Source: SIG440 sp045646865 (GTDB taxonomy: Bacteria; Bacillota; Clostridia; Monoglobales; Monoglobaceae). Taken from it: 64,000 nucleotides of DNA. Under the pieces are notes generated by a model. It did no database searches. It saw only the letters and a list, made by a program, of their open reading frames with translations, and was not told the origin of the DNA. Of this stretch, positions 1 through 8,561 are shown piece by piece. Every line of letters starts with the position of its first letter. Position 1 is the first letter of the stretch. Position numbers and translations under genes: made by a program. The stretch is from contig JAZRLM010000018.1 in assembly GCA_045646865.1 (NCBI GenBank), positions 146,842 through 210,841 of the forward strand. The letters are read 5' to 3'.

Positions 1-90
1 ATTTTTTTACAATTTATTGATTTCATCTTCAATGAAATTATTATATCGCATCACAGATTTTCTGTCAATGAACACAGGCGGAAAATTTTG

Positions 91-657
91 TTAAGCTATT
101 GCCTGAGCAATTTTCACTACAAGCTCTTCACCATACTTGTAGCACAGCAAAAACTCAATTGTTTCGTCCTCAATGCCCGTCTTTGCCTGAATAATTTCTA
201 TTGCATCTTCAACCGTCATTTTGCCCTCTCCTTTTTTGATTTCTTCAAATGGAAAATTTCTTCCCGGACACGCCGTGCTCTGAAACTCCCGATGTGGTAC
301 AACCTCTGCCTGAGGGAACAAATCCTTAAGATGTGAGATAAGCTCTCTGCCTGATTTAATCTGCTGTGCAGACATTTTCTCATTCTCGAAGTTACCTTCA
401 AAGCAAACGCCGACACTTTTATCGTTATACCCCGTACAGTGAGCACCCACCGTACCGATAGGACGTCCACGGAATATGTTTCCGTCTTTGCGGATATAAA
501 AATGATATCCTATTCCGCTCCAGCCGTTTTTAAGATGCCCTGCGTGAATACTTTGCACATCACCGCATCCCGCACGATGATGCAGAATAATGTACTTTGT
601 AACATTCCTTGATGTCAAGCTGCCATTCCAGTTAAAAGATGTATCAATTATCTTCAA
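91..657 (-). CDS. Phage endolysin, N-acetylmuramoyl-L-alanine amidase (Amidase_2 type)
   Basis: This 188-residue protein cuts the amide bond between MurNAc and L-alanine to lyse the host at the end of the phage cycle. Residues about 15-140 form an Amidase_2/PGRP-like domain; the expected zinc ligands are visible as H26 (in LHH), H122 (in VPHRE) and C130 (in ACPGRNFP). The last 45 residues do not look like a classical SH3 or LysM wall-binding domain and are acidic and helical. There is no signal peptide, so export would depend on the holin gene just upstream, which overlaps its start by a few bases. It is the last phage gene visible at the left edge. The family call is firm; the wall target is unknown. 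Confidence 0.9.
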   Translation of the reverse strand: MKIIDTSFNWNGSLTSRNVTKYIILHHRAGCGDVQSIHAGHLKNGWSGIGYHFYIRKDGNIFRGRPIGTVGAHCTGYNDKSVGVCFEGNFENEKMSAQQIKSGRELISHLKDLFPQAEVVPHREFQSTACPGRNFPFEEIKKGEGKMTVEDAIEIIQAKTGIEDETIEFLLCYKYGEELVVKIAQAIA

Positions 658-1084
658 AGGAACCTGCCTCCTTCTTTTTCTTTAAAATATCAATGGCTCT
701 GGTTATAATTTCAGGCAAAGGCACACCCATAAGCCCCGCATTTTCCACAATGGATAATGCCTCGTTGATAATAAAACCAATAATTGCGGCGGTGCGTATG
801 TAATCAGTACCAAGTGACACATCAAGACGGTAAGCTATCAGCACAAAAAGAAGCGTAACACATTTTTTGCAAAGACCCCTCCAACCTGCTCTGCTGCTCA
901 GGTTTCCGCTTTCTGACTTATTGCTTTTGTGGAACACCCCTGCAACAATCAGACCCATTATAAAGTCAACGGTCATAAATATTACAAGAGTTACCATATC
1001 CTCGGTCCAGCCGCCGAACATTTTTGCAACAAATCCACCAACTACGCCCAAAGCCGTGCAAAGTATTGTCTTTATGCTGGTCAT
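644..1084 (-). CDS. Phage holin (Cph1/phi-type, Bacteriophage_holin_4 family)
   Basis: This small membrane protein (146 aa) should form the lesion that releases the endolysin. The sequence has an N-terminal hydrophobic segment (residues about 5-25), a second around 30-50 and two more around 75-95 and 100-120, followed by a lysine-rich tail (DILKKKKEAG), the layout usual for this holin family. A characteristic basic/serine loop with an RAGWRGL segment lies between the membrane halves. It overlaps the endolysin start and directly follows a small tail-associated ORF, forming the lysis cassette. Assignment is by topology, the recalled motif and position. Confidence 0.85.
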   Translation of the reverse strand: MTSIKTILCTALGVVGGFVAKMFGGWTEDMVTLVIFMTVDFIMGLIVAGVFHKSNKSESGNLSSRAGWRGLCKKCVTLLFVLIAYRLDVSLGTDYIRTAAIIGFIINEALSIVENAGLMGVPLPEIITRAIDILKKKKEAGSFEDN

Positions 1085-1284
1085 CGCAAGCCCTCCGTTT
1101 CAACTTCCATTCTTGCCTTTTCTTCAGCAAGATGCGCCTCATACTCTGCCTCGGTTATTTCGTGCCAATTTTCGGGCTTATCATTACAGCCAAGATAAAT
1201 TTCCTTGCCGAATGTCTCGCCGTTTGTAAGCACCTTGCCGTCTGTTGCTGTCAGTTTAATAAGTTCAATAGTTGTTTTTTTCAT
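1081..1284 (-). CDS. Small phage protein between tail fibre and holin
   Basis: This is a 67-residue acidic protein of unknown function. It begins MKKTTIELIKLTATDGKVL, includes a GKEIYLG strand-like segment and ends in a charged helix rich in Glu and Ala. Its start abuts the stop of the preceding tail-tip gene and its end overlaps the holin start, so it is translated within the tail-lysis transcript. Phages of Clostridia often carry a short ORF in this slot (XkdX-like proteins are one example), but the sequence is not close enough to what I recall of XkdX to name it so. No signal peptide or membrane segment is seen. Confidence 0.6.
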   Translation of the reverse strand: MKKTTIELIKLTATDGKVLTNGETFGKEIYLGCNDKPENWHEITEAEYEAHLAEEKARMEVETEGLR

Positions 1285-2039
1285 TAGCTAATAGTCCATC
1301 CTTTCTGTGTTGCAATTGCAATATCATTTTCACTTAATCTTGCTTTTGCGTTTTCGTGAAGTGTTAATGTCATAGTTGTACTTGCGCCAGAGTAATCTTT
1401 TAACGCTCCCCATATACCACCATAGTAATAAGTGCCGTTTATGTTAACCAAGTTCTTTCCTGCTGCTATTTGCTCAGCTGTCGCTACTTTTCCTATCATG
1501 CTATCTCTTGTCAATTTTGAAGATTGAGCAGCTTGCGTACTTGCACCTATCACACCTTCTATAACAATGTTTTCAAGCGCCCATAACCCCCACAACAATA
1601 AGCTTACAGTTTGGCTTCCATCTTCTTTCAGGATAAGTTTTTCAATAGTATGCAACTGGTAGTTGTCCCCAAATATAGTAGTCGAACTAAGTTTAGAGCT
1701 GGTTGTATCTACAACCCCAACCTCCTTGATAGAGCTCCATTGAAATAAGTATCGAATATCTGTGGCTTTACTGAAATCTAACTTTACACCTTGCTTTTTT
1801 AAAATTCCTACCAAATCTGTAATTCTAGAATCATAAAATATCCCGTGTGCATTAGTCGGTACAATGTCATATTTGGGTTTAAAGGATGTGTCATTCCACG
1901 TCTTGCCCTCAAAATAAAAGTCATAACGTTGGCGAGCTCCATTCCGTTGCATAGCATCCCAAAGTATATTCCACTCATCTTCTCTGCCTGCCTCATACAC
2001 TTCATCAGCAATAACTCCAAATTTTTCAGCTATACTCAT
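1284..2039 (-). CDS. Tail-tip/receptor-binding protein with a BspA-like leucine-rich segment
   Basis: This 251-residue protein ends the tail-fibre series and is the likely host-recognition protein. The N-terminal 30 residues are a charged helix that includes EAGREDEWNILWDAMQRNG. The middle (residues about 75-165) has spaced leucine/isoleucine strands (DLVGILKKQG, TIEKLILKEDGSQ, ALENIVIEGVIG) resembling degenerate BspA-type leucine-rich repeats, which many Clostridia phages and adhesins use. The C terminus has an NGTYYYGGIWG segment and a closing strand. By eye the gene is more AT-rich than the capsid genes, as expected of a swapped receptor-binding module. It starts inside the last bases of the upstream fibre gene. 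The role is inferred from position and repeat pattern. Confidence 0.6.
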   Translation of the reverse strand: MSIAEKFGVIADEVYEAGREDEWNILWDAMQRNGARQRYDFYFEGKTWNDTSFKPKYDIVPTNAHGIFYDSRITDLVGILKKQGVKLDFSKATDIRYLFQWSSIKEVGVVDTTSSKLSSTTIFGDNYQLHTIEKLILKEDGSQTVSLLLWGLWALENIVIEGVIGASTQAAQSSKLTRDSMIGKVATAEQIAAGKNLVNINGTYYYGGIWGALKDYSGASTTMTLTLHENAKARLSENDIAIATQKGWTIS

Positions 2040-3073
2040 ATATCATCACCGCCTAACCCATATTTAGCTATAATATTATCAAGTGCGGTTTCTATATTGC
2101 CGATTTGATTATCAACATAACTTTTCGAAGAAAGAGCCTCTGTTTTTATACGCCATCCGTTATCAAGGTTGCCTTCCAAATCCATCTTTGCCCCTTCGTT
2201 CCAAAGGTACGTTGCCTGATATGCATCAGAGTTAGTTCTATCAATATTTGCAAAGAAAAACTTATAACCGGTAATCCATTCATATCTTACCAACGTTAAT
2301 ATCTGTACTTCTTTACCCTGCGAAATAATATAATCTCCCTTGTTTCCACCATAATTCTCGACATAAGCTAAAACAGGCTTCCCATCCTCATATGCACTGG
2401 ATATTTCGCTATCCGTTTTGTCAAGTTCAACAGCTCCATCTGCATAAACAGTAACATTTACAATAAGCGGTGCAACATATGCTTTAATATCAGCCTTGTC
2501 TGCATCAGTCCAATAGTCGACACCTTTCTGTGGGGTGTAACCGTCTTTGCCGTCAACACCGTTTTTGCCATCCTTGCCGTCAAAGTAGTCTACACCCTTT
2601 TCAGGAGCCGCCAGCATCCCCGAATCCTCGTATTTGCCCAACTCCCCATTATAAAAATACCAGTTGCCGTTTTCGCCAATGTATGGAACTGCATTTTCGA
2701 TTTTCTTCTGCATTTCTGACACATACTGCTGCCATATTTCAGGGGTCGGCTCTGATGGCGTTGTGCCTTCCTTCATGCCCGACGGTTCAACCGTAACATC
2801 CACCATATTGGCAGTTATCAGGCTTTCGTCACCGCAAAACAGAGAAACGGTAAAGAGCGGTGCCTTTATTACTTCCCAAGGAACAGTACAACAGTTGTCA
2901 CCATCAAGCAACACCCGATAAAAGCATCCTCCATAACCGAATACAGCAGTAATTGCACCCTGCCATTCATCACTTGTTTTAAACTCTGCCTTTAAATAAT
3001 TACGGCTGTCGGCAACTGGCAAAAAGCTGTCTGTACGCTTTATCATCTGATTTTCCACATTAAATTTAAGCAT
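2036..3073 (-). CDS. Tail fibre/baseplate upper protein with collagen-like segment
   Basis: This is a 345-residue structural protein. Its first roughly 100 residues look like a BppU-type anchor that would bind the tail tip (MLKFNVENQMIKRTDSFLPV followed by beta strands). Residues about 165-195 carry Gly-x-x repeats (DGKDGKNGVDGKDGYTP) and two KGVDY motifs, typical of trimeric phage fibres. A C-terminal beta-rich part ends in a short coiled coil (SSKSYVDNQIGNIETALDNII). It lies between another fibre protein and the tail-tip protein, with a 4-nt overlap downstream. The trimeric fibre role is inferred from the collagen-like repeats. Confidence 0.7.
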   Translation of the reverse strand: MLKFNVENQMIKRTDSFLPVADSRNYLKAEFKTSDEWQGAITAVFGYGGCFYRVLLDGDNCCTVPWEVIKAPLFTVSLFCGDESLITANMVDVTVEPSGMKEGTTPSEPTPEIWQQYVSEMQKKIENAVPYIGENGNWYFYNGELGKYEDSGMLAAPEKGVDYFDGKDGKNGVDGKDGYTPQKGVDYWTDADKADIKAYVAPLIVNVTVYADGAVELDKTDSEISSAYEDGKPVLAYVENYGGNKGDYIISQGKEVQILTLVRYEWITGYKFFFANIDRTNSDAYQATYLWNEGAKMDLEGNLDNGWRIKTEALSSKSYVDNQIGNIETALDNIIAKYGLGGDDI

Positions 3074-3085
3074 ATCATTACCTCC

Positions 3086-3964
3086 TTATACCAATGTAAC
3101 AGTCATAGACCCGGGGTAATTTATAAAGTTTTCCTCACCCTGCCTAATATCAGTAAATAACGTCAATACGCCGTCAACTACCTCAAATCCATACCTCTGG
3201 TTTGTTCCGGATCCTCGATAAAACTCCTTGCCTTTTGTATATACATATCGCAGTGTGCCCGTTGCGTCATAATTATCAACTGCAAGAAAAAATTCGTTCT
3301 TTTTCAGGTCAAACACACATCTGTTCATATTGACATTATCGTCTGCAATGGCAAAATTGAATTTACTTATATCTGCATCAACCACAGCCACAGCATAACG
3401 CTTATAACCGCTAATAATATCCGAGTCCTTATAAACCTTATGCTCTGTCTTAACAAGATTTACTTTAGCAGACATATTCCGCCCCATGGTCGCAACCTTT
3501 GCTCTTGCGAATTCCCTTTTATCAGAAATTTCGCCCTGAGCTGAAATTTCAGCAAGCCATACAACCTCACCGCTTTCGGGCAGACTACCGGCAAACAGAA
3601 TATCCGCAGTCTGCAATGCCTGATTGTAATATGCATATATAACACCAGCTGTATTGGGCGTTACCGCAACGGAATACCCGCCGCTATCCACCGTAAGCCT
3701 TACTCCGCCTTCAAAAAACACAATACCTTGTGCAACTTTCACGGTCATATTTTGTGTTCCTTTGTTCTGAACAGTGCATTTACACCCCTCAAGCTGAACA
3801 CCCGAACCAACCAATGCCGATGTCAGCACATTTAAATCCGACACATTATAGCTGTCCTTTGCAACAAAAGGCGCAACCCCTGCCCCGACAAGGCTTCTTG
3901 TTATATCATTGATGTCCTCTGTTCCGTAAACCGTGTTATCTGCAAAACTATATGTAATTCCCAT
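3086..3964 (-). CDS. Phage tail fibre/baseplate protein, N-terminal adaptor type
   Basis: The 292-residue product begins MGITYSFADNTVYGTEDIND and contains two similar short helices (DINDITRSLVGAGV and DLNVLTSALVGSGV), then a beta-rich body (QGIVFFEGGVRLTVDSGG, VIYAYYN). This is the pattern of baseplate-linked fibre adaptors downstream of Gp37-like tail proteins in Clostridia siphophages. The gene lies 4 bases beyond the Gp37-like gene and 12 bases before the collagen-like fibre gene. A specific enzymatic function is not visible. The call rests on neighbourhood and composition. Confidence 0.6.
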   Translation of the reverse strand: MGITYSFADNTVYGTEDINDITRSLVGAGVAPFVAKDSYNVSDLNVLTSALVGSGVQLEGCKCTVQNKGTQNMTVKVAQGIVFFEGGVRLTVDSGGYSVAVTPNTAGVIYAYYNQALQTADILFAGSLPESGEVVWLAEISAQGEISDKREFARAKVATMGRNMSAKVNLVKTEHKVYKDSDIISGYKRYAVAVVDADISKFNFAIADDNVNMNRCVFDLKKNEFFLAVDNYDATGTLRYVYTKGKEFYRGSGTNQRYGFEVVDGVLTLFTDIRQGEENFINYPGSMTVTLV

Positions 3965-3968
3965 CTTC

Positions 3969-5096
3969 TCACTCCTTTACACTTTCTAATATGGGCTTTG
4001 TGCCCACAGCATCGGTGTCATAAAAAATTTCCACCGCTCTTACCCTTTTTTTACTGGTGCATCTGTAATTGCCAAACTCCGTCTGAACTCTCACAATATC
4101 CCCCTCTGTATAGTCGGTGCCGTATTCAACGTGTCTGAGAGCCGTTTCGCTGTTGTCAACAGCTTTCATATCCGCAAAGCCCGCCGTTGCCTCTTCAGGA
4201 TTTTTTACTTCCTTCAAAATCCCTACCCAATGCATTGCACCCTCTGCTTTTGAATTATCAAGGTATGTCCATTTAACGTTGGGTTTATCGTCAGTTACCT
4301 TCCAAATACCGTCTGCTGTATCGCAGAAAAGATACGAGCCAACCGTGCAGGTCAACCCAAAACGCGAGCCTGCAGTTGCAATTTTATAATAAGTGAAATA
4401 ATTCTCTGCCTTACCTGAAGTCAGTGCAGGTGAGTTTTCTGATGCACTCCAATTTCCCATATACTTTAGCTCTCTTTGATACCAACCGCAATTATCCACC
4501 GCGTCCTGCATATCTCGGGTGTATTTCATATCAAAGGCAGTACGGTTTGAGGTGGAAATCATCAAAGAACGTTCCTGACCCCTGCAAACCGAAAAGGTAA
4601 ATCTTTTCCCCTGCACATCCGCGTTCAGTTTAAATCCCAGTCCCGACGGTTTCAGTACACCGCATACCACATCATATACTGTTTTTGGCTCATTTGCGGA
4701 ATAATCCATCTTATCCCCAAAAGCGACATTTCCTGTCACTTCCGCAAAATCTCCCATTGCCGTCTGTACAGCATATTTTGCAATTTCAGCAGGAGTTTTC
4801 TGAGACTGCTCAAAGGGTGCAACCACCCTCTTGGTCAACAGCCATTCAGGAGTTCTGCCAAAAATTGAAATATCCTCACCCAACTGCCAACCGGTAACTA
4901 TCATCTGCACATCCTTAGCCATGCATATGATATATGGATTATCCATCAGCATCCTGATAATTTCTGTTCTGCTTATAGGAAAGTGAATTTCCTCCGTTCC
5001 GAAACCGCAATACTTTTTGGTAGCGTTAAGGGAGATAAATCCCGAAATCTGTTCTAAGGGTTCAAAACTGAAATTATAAAAAAACACATCATTCAC
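3969..5096 (-). CDS. Siphovirus Gp37-like tail protein (tail-tip/Tal position)
   Basis: This tail-tip component sits where siphophages encode Tal/Gp37-like proteins that seal the tail tube. The body carries the SFEPLEQISGF opening, an ISIFGRTPEWLLTKRVV segment and a C-terminal YTEGDIVRVQTEFGNYRC strand that I associate with the ReqiPepy6 Gp37-like family; a region around residues 230-320 looks like an insertion. I place the start at the GTG at 5096, because it overlaps the upstream stop as GTGA and has GGCGGTGATT just before it; the frame stays open back to a TTG at 5114. No peptidoglycan hydrolase motif is evident. Confidence 0.72.
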   Translation of the reverse strand: MNDVFFYNFSFEPLEQISGFISLNATKKYCGFGTEEIHFPISRTEIIRMLMDNPYIICMAKDVQMIVTGWQLGEDISIFGRTPEWLLTKRVVAPFEQSQKTPAEIAKYAVQTAMGDFAEVTGNVAFGDKMDYSANEPKTVYDVVCGVLKPSGLGFKLNADVQGKRFTFSVCRGQERSLMISTSNRTAFDMKYTRDMQDAVDNCGWYQRELKYMGNWSASENSPALTSGKAENYFTYYKIATAGSRFGLTCTVGSYLFCDTADGIWKVTDDKPNVKWTYLDNSKAEGAMHWVGILKEVKNPEEATAGFADMKAVDNSETALRHVEYGTDYTEGDIVRVQTEFGNYRCTSKKRVRAVEIFYDTDAVGTKPILESVKE

Positions 5097-5947
5097 ACAA
5101 TCACCGCCTCGCAATATATATTGCTGTATTTACATTCAACTGTAAATTGCGACTGAACATTTCCCACAAACACCGTCAAATCGTTTATACCTTTTACAAG
5201 AACAAAGTCCCCCAAAAAAGTGTCATCCGACAAATTGTTCAGTAGATTACCGGTAATACTGCTCACGATTTTCCGGTTTTTTATGTCCAAGGTAATCTTG
5301 TCACCTGCCATTGGTGCATATTCAAGAACAATCCGTGCGCCCGTGGTATTGTTGGTCAGGATTACAGTTTCGGCACTTTTTAGCTCCTTGGGACAGTTAA
5401 TATAAATACATGGTTCAATGGAGAAGTCACCCATATTATTAACCGAAGCCCCCATAACCGTTGTGCCAAAGACCGTAGGCAAAGCAAATGGTGTACTCAG
5501 ATTTTTTGTTCGCATATAAAGTGGAACAGTACTCTCGCAACCATCCTCAAAATACGGATTGTCACACACAAACTGCACCGCAAGCTCAGAAATCCTGCCC
5601 TTTAAAATACGAACTGGGTCAGGGATTTTAACCTGATTACAGTAAATTCGTCTGTCTGTTCTGCCGTTTTGGATATACAGCCACCCCGGCTCCCTTAGAA
5701 TACGCAAGGTTTTTGCCGCAATATCGGATATATCCCCTCCGCAGATTTCAGCTCTTAACGTTATATTTCGGGGAAGAACTCGCGAAAATACGGTTTCCTG
5801 ACCGTCATAACCCGAATAAATCGCCGCTACATATTCGCGGTCAGCAATCCCAAACCCATCTGCATCTATCAAACGTATTGAGTTTTCGGAATTCCCTGAT
5901 ATATCAACAGTTCCATAACTGTTTTTGTACTTTATCATTACACTCAT
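5093..5947 (-). CDS. Distal tail protein (Dit-like)
   Basis: This 284-residue protein should form the hexameric ring joining the tail tube to the fibre-bearing tip. The N-terminal half has the Dit pattern of SIRLIDADGFGIADREY, a YDGQETVFSRVLPRNITLRAEI strand series and a WLYIQNGRTDRRIYCNQVKI segment; the C-terminal half has the carbohydrate-module-like GDFSIEPCIYINCP and TGARIVLEY strands. It directly follows the tape measure gene (the stop and start share one base) and overlaps the Gp37-like gene by 4 nt. The family call is from motif pattern plus the invariant tape measure-Dit-Tal order. Confidence 0.75.
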   Translation of the reverse strand: MSVMIKYKNSYGTVDISGNSENSIRLIDADGFGIADREYVAAIYSGYDGQETVFSRVLPRNITLRAEICGGDISDIAAKTLRILREPGWLYIQNGRTDRRIYCNQVKIPDPVRILKGRISELAVQFVCDNPYFEDGCESTVPLYMRTKNLSTPFALPTVFGTTVMGASVNNMGDFSIEPCIYINCPKELKSAETVILTNNTTGARIVLEYAPMAGDKITLDIKNRKIVSSITGNLLNNLSDDTFLGDFVLVKGINDLTVFVGNVQSQFTVECKYSNIYCEAVIV

Positions 5948-7158
5948 TAGCCAATCCCTCCCCTCATTTTCTCAAGCGTCGCCGCATTCCTTGCCGCCGC
6001 AAGCTGAGCCGTTGTGGTATCCCGTGACGAATTAAATGTATAGCTTGTGTTATACACGTTCTGTTTTGACACCGTACCCTGACCGCCGTTTGCCGCCACA
6101 GCCGAAAGCTCTGCAACAAGACCGTTCATACTGTCAAGCATCATAACCCTTGCCTCTGCAACCGCCTGAGATATGGTGTTTTCAAACCCTGCTCCAAAAG
6201 CATCGCCCGACTCCTCGCCAAGTTTATAATAGCTTTCAGGAATGCTTTCAAAGCTTCCCTCAAGAATTTTTATAAAAGAAGTCTTTTCAGCATCATCTGC
6301 AAGAAAATATCCCTTGTTAAACTGCTCGGCAGAATATATCCCCGCCTCATGGAGCTCCTCTTTGTTCAGGATTCCGTTAAGCTGTGCGGCAATTGATCCC
6401 GACAGCTCCGACCGTTTATTATATCCCTCAATAAACCTTTTTCTGGTTTCTTCATCAGCCTTAAGAATTGTTTCTGCCGCATTCACAGCCTCGGCAACAT
6501 TCATATCTCCGATTTCGGTGAACACTCCGTCAGGAATGTTGCCAAGAGCCTTTAATCCCAGAATGGCGTCACGGTATCTTTCAAGAAGATTTATTTCCTC
6601 GCGGAAATCCGACAGGTTATTTTTTTGATAAAACTGGTCGCTGCCGTCGGGATTTACCCCCACAAGTCTTATCTTTTGTGATGAATACCAATCATCTTTG
6701 GACTTCTGAAGATTTTCCTCAAGGTCCTTCTGCAACTCAAAAATTGTTTCAGCAATTCTGATTTGCTCTTTCTCCGCCTCGTCTGCAAGCCTTTTGTTAT
6801 AGCTGATAATCTCCTCGGTATACTTATACCAGGCATCTGTGCCCTGACGCAGATTTTCGTCACGGTACTTTTTCAGCTTTTCATAATATTCCTGCTCGGA
6901 TATCAGTTCAAGCTTCAAAGCATTTTTAAGGTTGTCAATTTCCCTTTGCTGGCGTTTTTTTGCTAAGTTCTCGGCATTTTTGGCGGCATTTTTTGTAAGC
7001 GTTTCAAGCTCCACATAAACATTTTCAAGCGCCGTAACCGCAAGGTAGGAATTTTCATCAATCCCAACGCCGATACCCGATGCAATCATTTTACCTATAT
7101 CGTTGTTTCCTGCCGCTGTTTCCAAATCATTTATATACTTTTCAAAATCAAACGACAT
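5947..7158 (-). CDS. Short tail tape measure protein
   Basis: This 403-residue protein should set tail length and be ejected ahead of the DNA. Residues about 50-160 are a long highly charged helix (ALKLELISEQEYYEKLKKYR and following), consistent with coiled-coil tape measure structure; the C-terminal part has an Ala/Gly-rich GEESGDAFGAGFENTISQAV segment common to tape measure C termini. It is short for a siphophage: at the usual rule of about 1.5 Angstrom per residue it predicts a tail near 60 nm. The hydrophobic segments often seen in tape measures are missing. It lies between the Gp15-like chaperone gene and Dit. Confidence 0.72.
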   Translation of the reverse strand: MSFDFEKYINDLETAAGNNDIGKMIASGIGVGIDENSYLAVTALENVYVELETLTKNAAKNAENLAKKRQQREIDNLKNALKLELISEQEYYEKLKKYRDENLRQGTDAWYKYTEEIISYNKRLADEAEKEQIRIAETIFELQKDLEENLQKSKDDWYSSQKIRLVGVNPDGSDQFYQKNNLSDFREEINLLERYRDAILGLKALGNIPDGVFTEIGDMNVAEAVNAAETILKADEETRKRFIEGYNKRSELSGSIAAQLNGILNKEELHEAGIYSAEQFNKGYFLADDAEKTSFIKILEGSFESIPESYYKLGEESGDAFGAGFENTISQAVAEARVMMLDSMNGLVAELSAVAANGGQGTVSKQNVYNTSYTFNSSRDTTTAQLAAARNAATLEKMRGGIG

Positions 7159-7175
7159 TTCATCCCTCCCTCTTA

Positions 7176-7742
7176 TTAAAAGAGATTTTCAATTTTTTGT
7201 GCCAAATCTGTTTCTTTTTCCTCATCTGTTCTTATATCAGGAAGCCTGTACCTTTTTTTCATCCGTTCATAAAAGCTCCGCAGTTCGCGGTTTTTTATTT
7301 TGGATGTATCGGTGCGGCGGTATGCCACAATCTGCGAAAACCGACAACTCTCGCCAAGACACGAAAGAAGCCTGCGAAACTGCCACCAATGCATATCGCA
7401 CTTCAGCAAATCAATACCAAACTCCGACAGAAATCCTGCCCTGATATATTCAAAGTCCGCTTTAAGGTCGTATACAGGAGCAGTTCTCTCACCCGAATCC
7501 GCCCCCTGACCGTCAGCTCCCTCGCTGTAAAACCACATAAGCCCCTTAATGGCATCCCCAAAATTTTCAGGAAGGGTAGGAAAGGCAAGAACAAGTGCCC
7601 TTGCCAAACCTTCGCCGTTATCCTTTTCGCCTATCATAAGCTGTTGCTCAATTTCTATCCACACCGAAAAATCGGTATTGATAACATATTCTCTGCCTTC
7701 GACCTTTACAGATTGGGGGTATAAAATAAGATTATTCTTCAT
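7176..7742 (-). CDS. Tail assembly chaperone, Gp15 family
   Basis: This 188-residue protein matches the Gp15 tail-assembly family that precedes the tape measure gene: VEGREYVINTDFSVWIEIEQ, LPENFGDAIKGLMWFYSEG, YDLKADFEYIRAGFLSEFGIDL and the aromatic MHWWQFRRLLSCL patch are the recognisable blocks. It would bind the tape measure during tail assembly and be absent from the particle. I chose ATG 7742, which has GGGAG about 9 nt upstream and overlaps the preceding gene by 11 nt; the frame is open back to 7769. The relation to the upstream frame would allow a +1 (or -2) shift, but no obvious slippery site is seen. Confidence 0.82.
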   Translation of the reverse strand: MKNNLILYPQSVKVEGREYVINTDFSVWIEIEQQLMIGEKDNGEGLARALVLAFPTLPENFGDAIKGLMWFYSEGADGQGADSGERTAPVYDLKADFEYIRAGFLSEFGIDLLKCDMHWWQFRRLLSCLGESCRFSQIVAYRRTDTSKIKNRELRSFYERMKKRYRLPDIRTDEEKETDLAQKIENLF

Positions 7743-8076
7743 CCTCTGCACTCCCAAGCTCCACACCAATTTTGGAAATAAGACTACACAAAACCGCAGT
7801 CAGATTGGCAATTTCAGGAGTCTGACGTTCAAAAACCTCAGCCGCCGCCTTATCTCCAATCAAGCTCTTTATGCTGTCCTTTAAAAAATCCTTAACGCGG
7901 TTATCTGCGGTATTTTCGGCATCTGCAGATACTATAATTTCCTCAAGCAGAACCTTTGCGGCAGCCTTTATCCTTTCGCACTCTGCAAGAATACGGCTGC
8001 ACAAAAACAAACTGGCCTTATATCCGTCAAGGTCAACATACAGTTCCTTTTCCCTGACCGATTGCTCTTTGTTCAT
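7732..8076 (-). CDS. Tail assembly chaperone G-type protein
   Basis: A 114-residue mostly helical protein (NKEQSVREKELYVDLDGYK, then CSRILAECERIKAAAKVLLEE) ending in an acidic GSAEDEE tail. It sits between the major tail protein and the Gp15-family gene, which is the slot of lambda gpG-like chaperones. It overlaps the Gp15-family ORF by 11 nt. Function is inferred from position and size; the sequence itself carries no catalytic motif. The start has a plausible upstream AGGA sequence. Confidence 0.65.
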   Translation of the reverse strand: MNKEQSVREKELYVDLDGYKASLFLCSRILAECERIKAAAKVLLEEIIVSADAENTADNRVKDFLKDSIKSLIGDKAAAEVFERQTPEIANLTAVLCSLISKIGVELGSAEDEE

Positions 8077-8079
8077 ATA

Positions 8080-8559
8080 CTATTCCTCCGTAAAGGTACA
8101 GGTCTGCCAGCCATCCTCGCTTGTTGCAGTACCAAAAATCTTATCGCCCTTTACACGGAATGTACCGCTGTACTTGTATGCCTCAAGTCCGTTTCCTTCG
8201 TTCTCGGCAATAACCGCAAAATCACGCTTGATTGCGGAATTATTTTCATCCGACATATCCACCATAATAATTGGTCTTACCGCATCGGCACCCACCTTTT
8301 CGCCGTCGAATATGTCAATAATATCCCCGTGAACAGCATCACCGCTGAATCTGTCAAAGCCAAAGGTGATTGATGGTGTATAACCCACCACATCGGTCTG
8401 TTCAAATTCCTCGTCAACATACTGTCTTGAATATTCCTTTGGGTTTTTTGCCGTAGAAATTTCGTCAAAACCCTTCATACGGTAAAATGTATAACCGCCC
8501 TCATCGGTGGGCACACCGTAAAAGGCAAGTTTCTTGTATCTCTTTACTATTTCTGCCAT
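8080..8559 (-). CDS. Major tail protein (phi13/TP901-type)
   Basis: The 159-residue product (from MAEIVKRYKKLAFYGVP) forms the tail tube. Blocks that fit the phi13-type tail tube family are the N-terminal GVPTDEGGYTFYRMKGFDEI, a KEYSRQYVDEEFEQTDVVGY segment, a PSITFGFDRFSGD strand and a final TSEDGWQTCTFTEE strand. ATG codons at 8571 and 8559 are both possible starts and the frame is open to 8607. The AAAGG-containing ribosome binding region and both ATGs lie inside one arm of a long inverted repeat (8562-8649), described separately, so expression is probably controlled by RNA structure. It is followed after 3 nt by the G-type chaperone gene. Confidence 0.8.
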   Translation of the reverse strand: MAEIVKRYKKLAFYGVPTDEGGYTFYRMKGFDEISTAKNPKEYSRQYVDEEFEQTDVVGYTPSITFGFDRFSGDAVHGDIIDIFDGEKVGADAVRPIIMVDMSDENNSAIKRDFAVIAENEGNGLEAYKYSGTFRVKGDKIFGTATSEDGWQTCTFTEE

Positions 8560-8561
8560 AA

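Noticed and set aside
867..1287. Three overlapping plus-strand ORFs of 87-120 codons opposite the holin
   Set aside because: They have no ribosome binding sites and lie antisense to the holin and small tail ORF, whose family patterns are clear.
7080..7724. Plus-strand ORF of 214 codons
   Set aside because: It is antisense to the Gp15-family chaperone, has odd low-complexity composition and no start signal.
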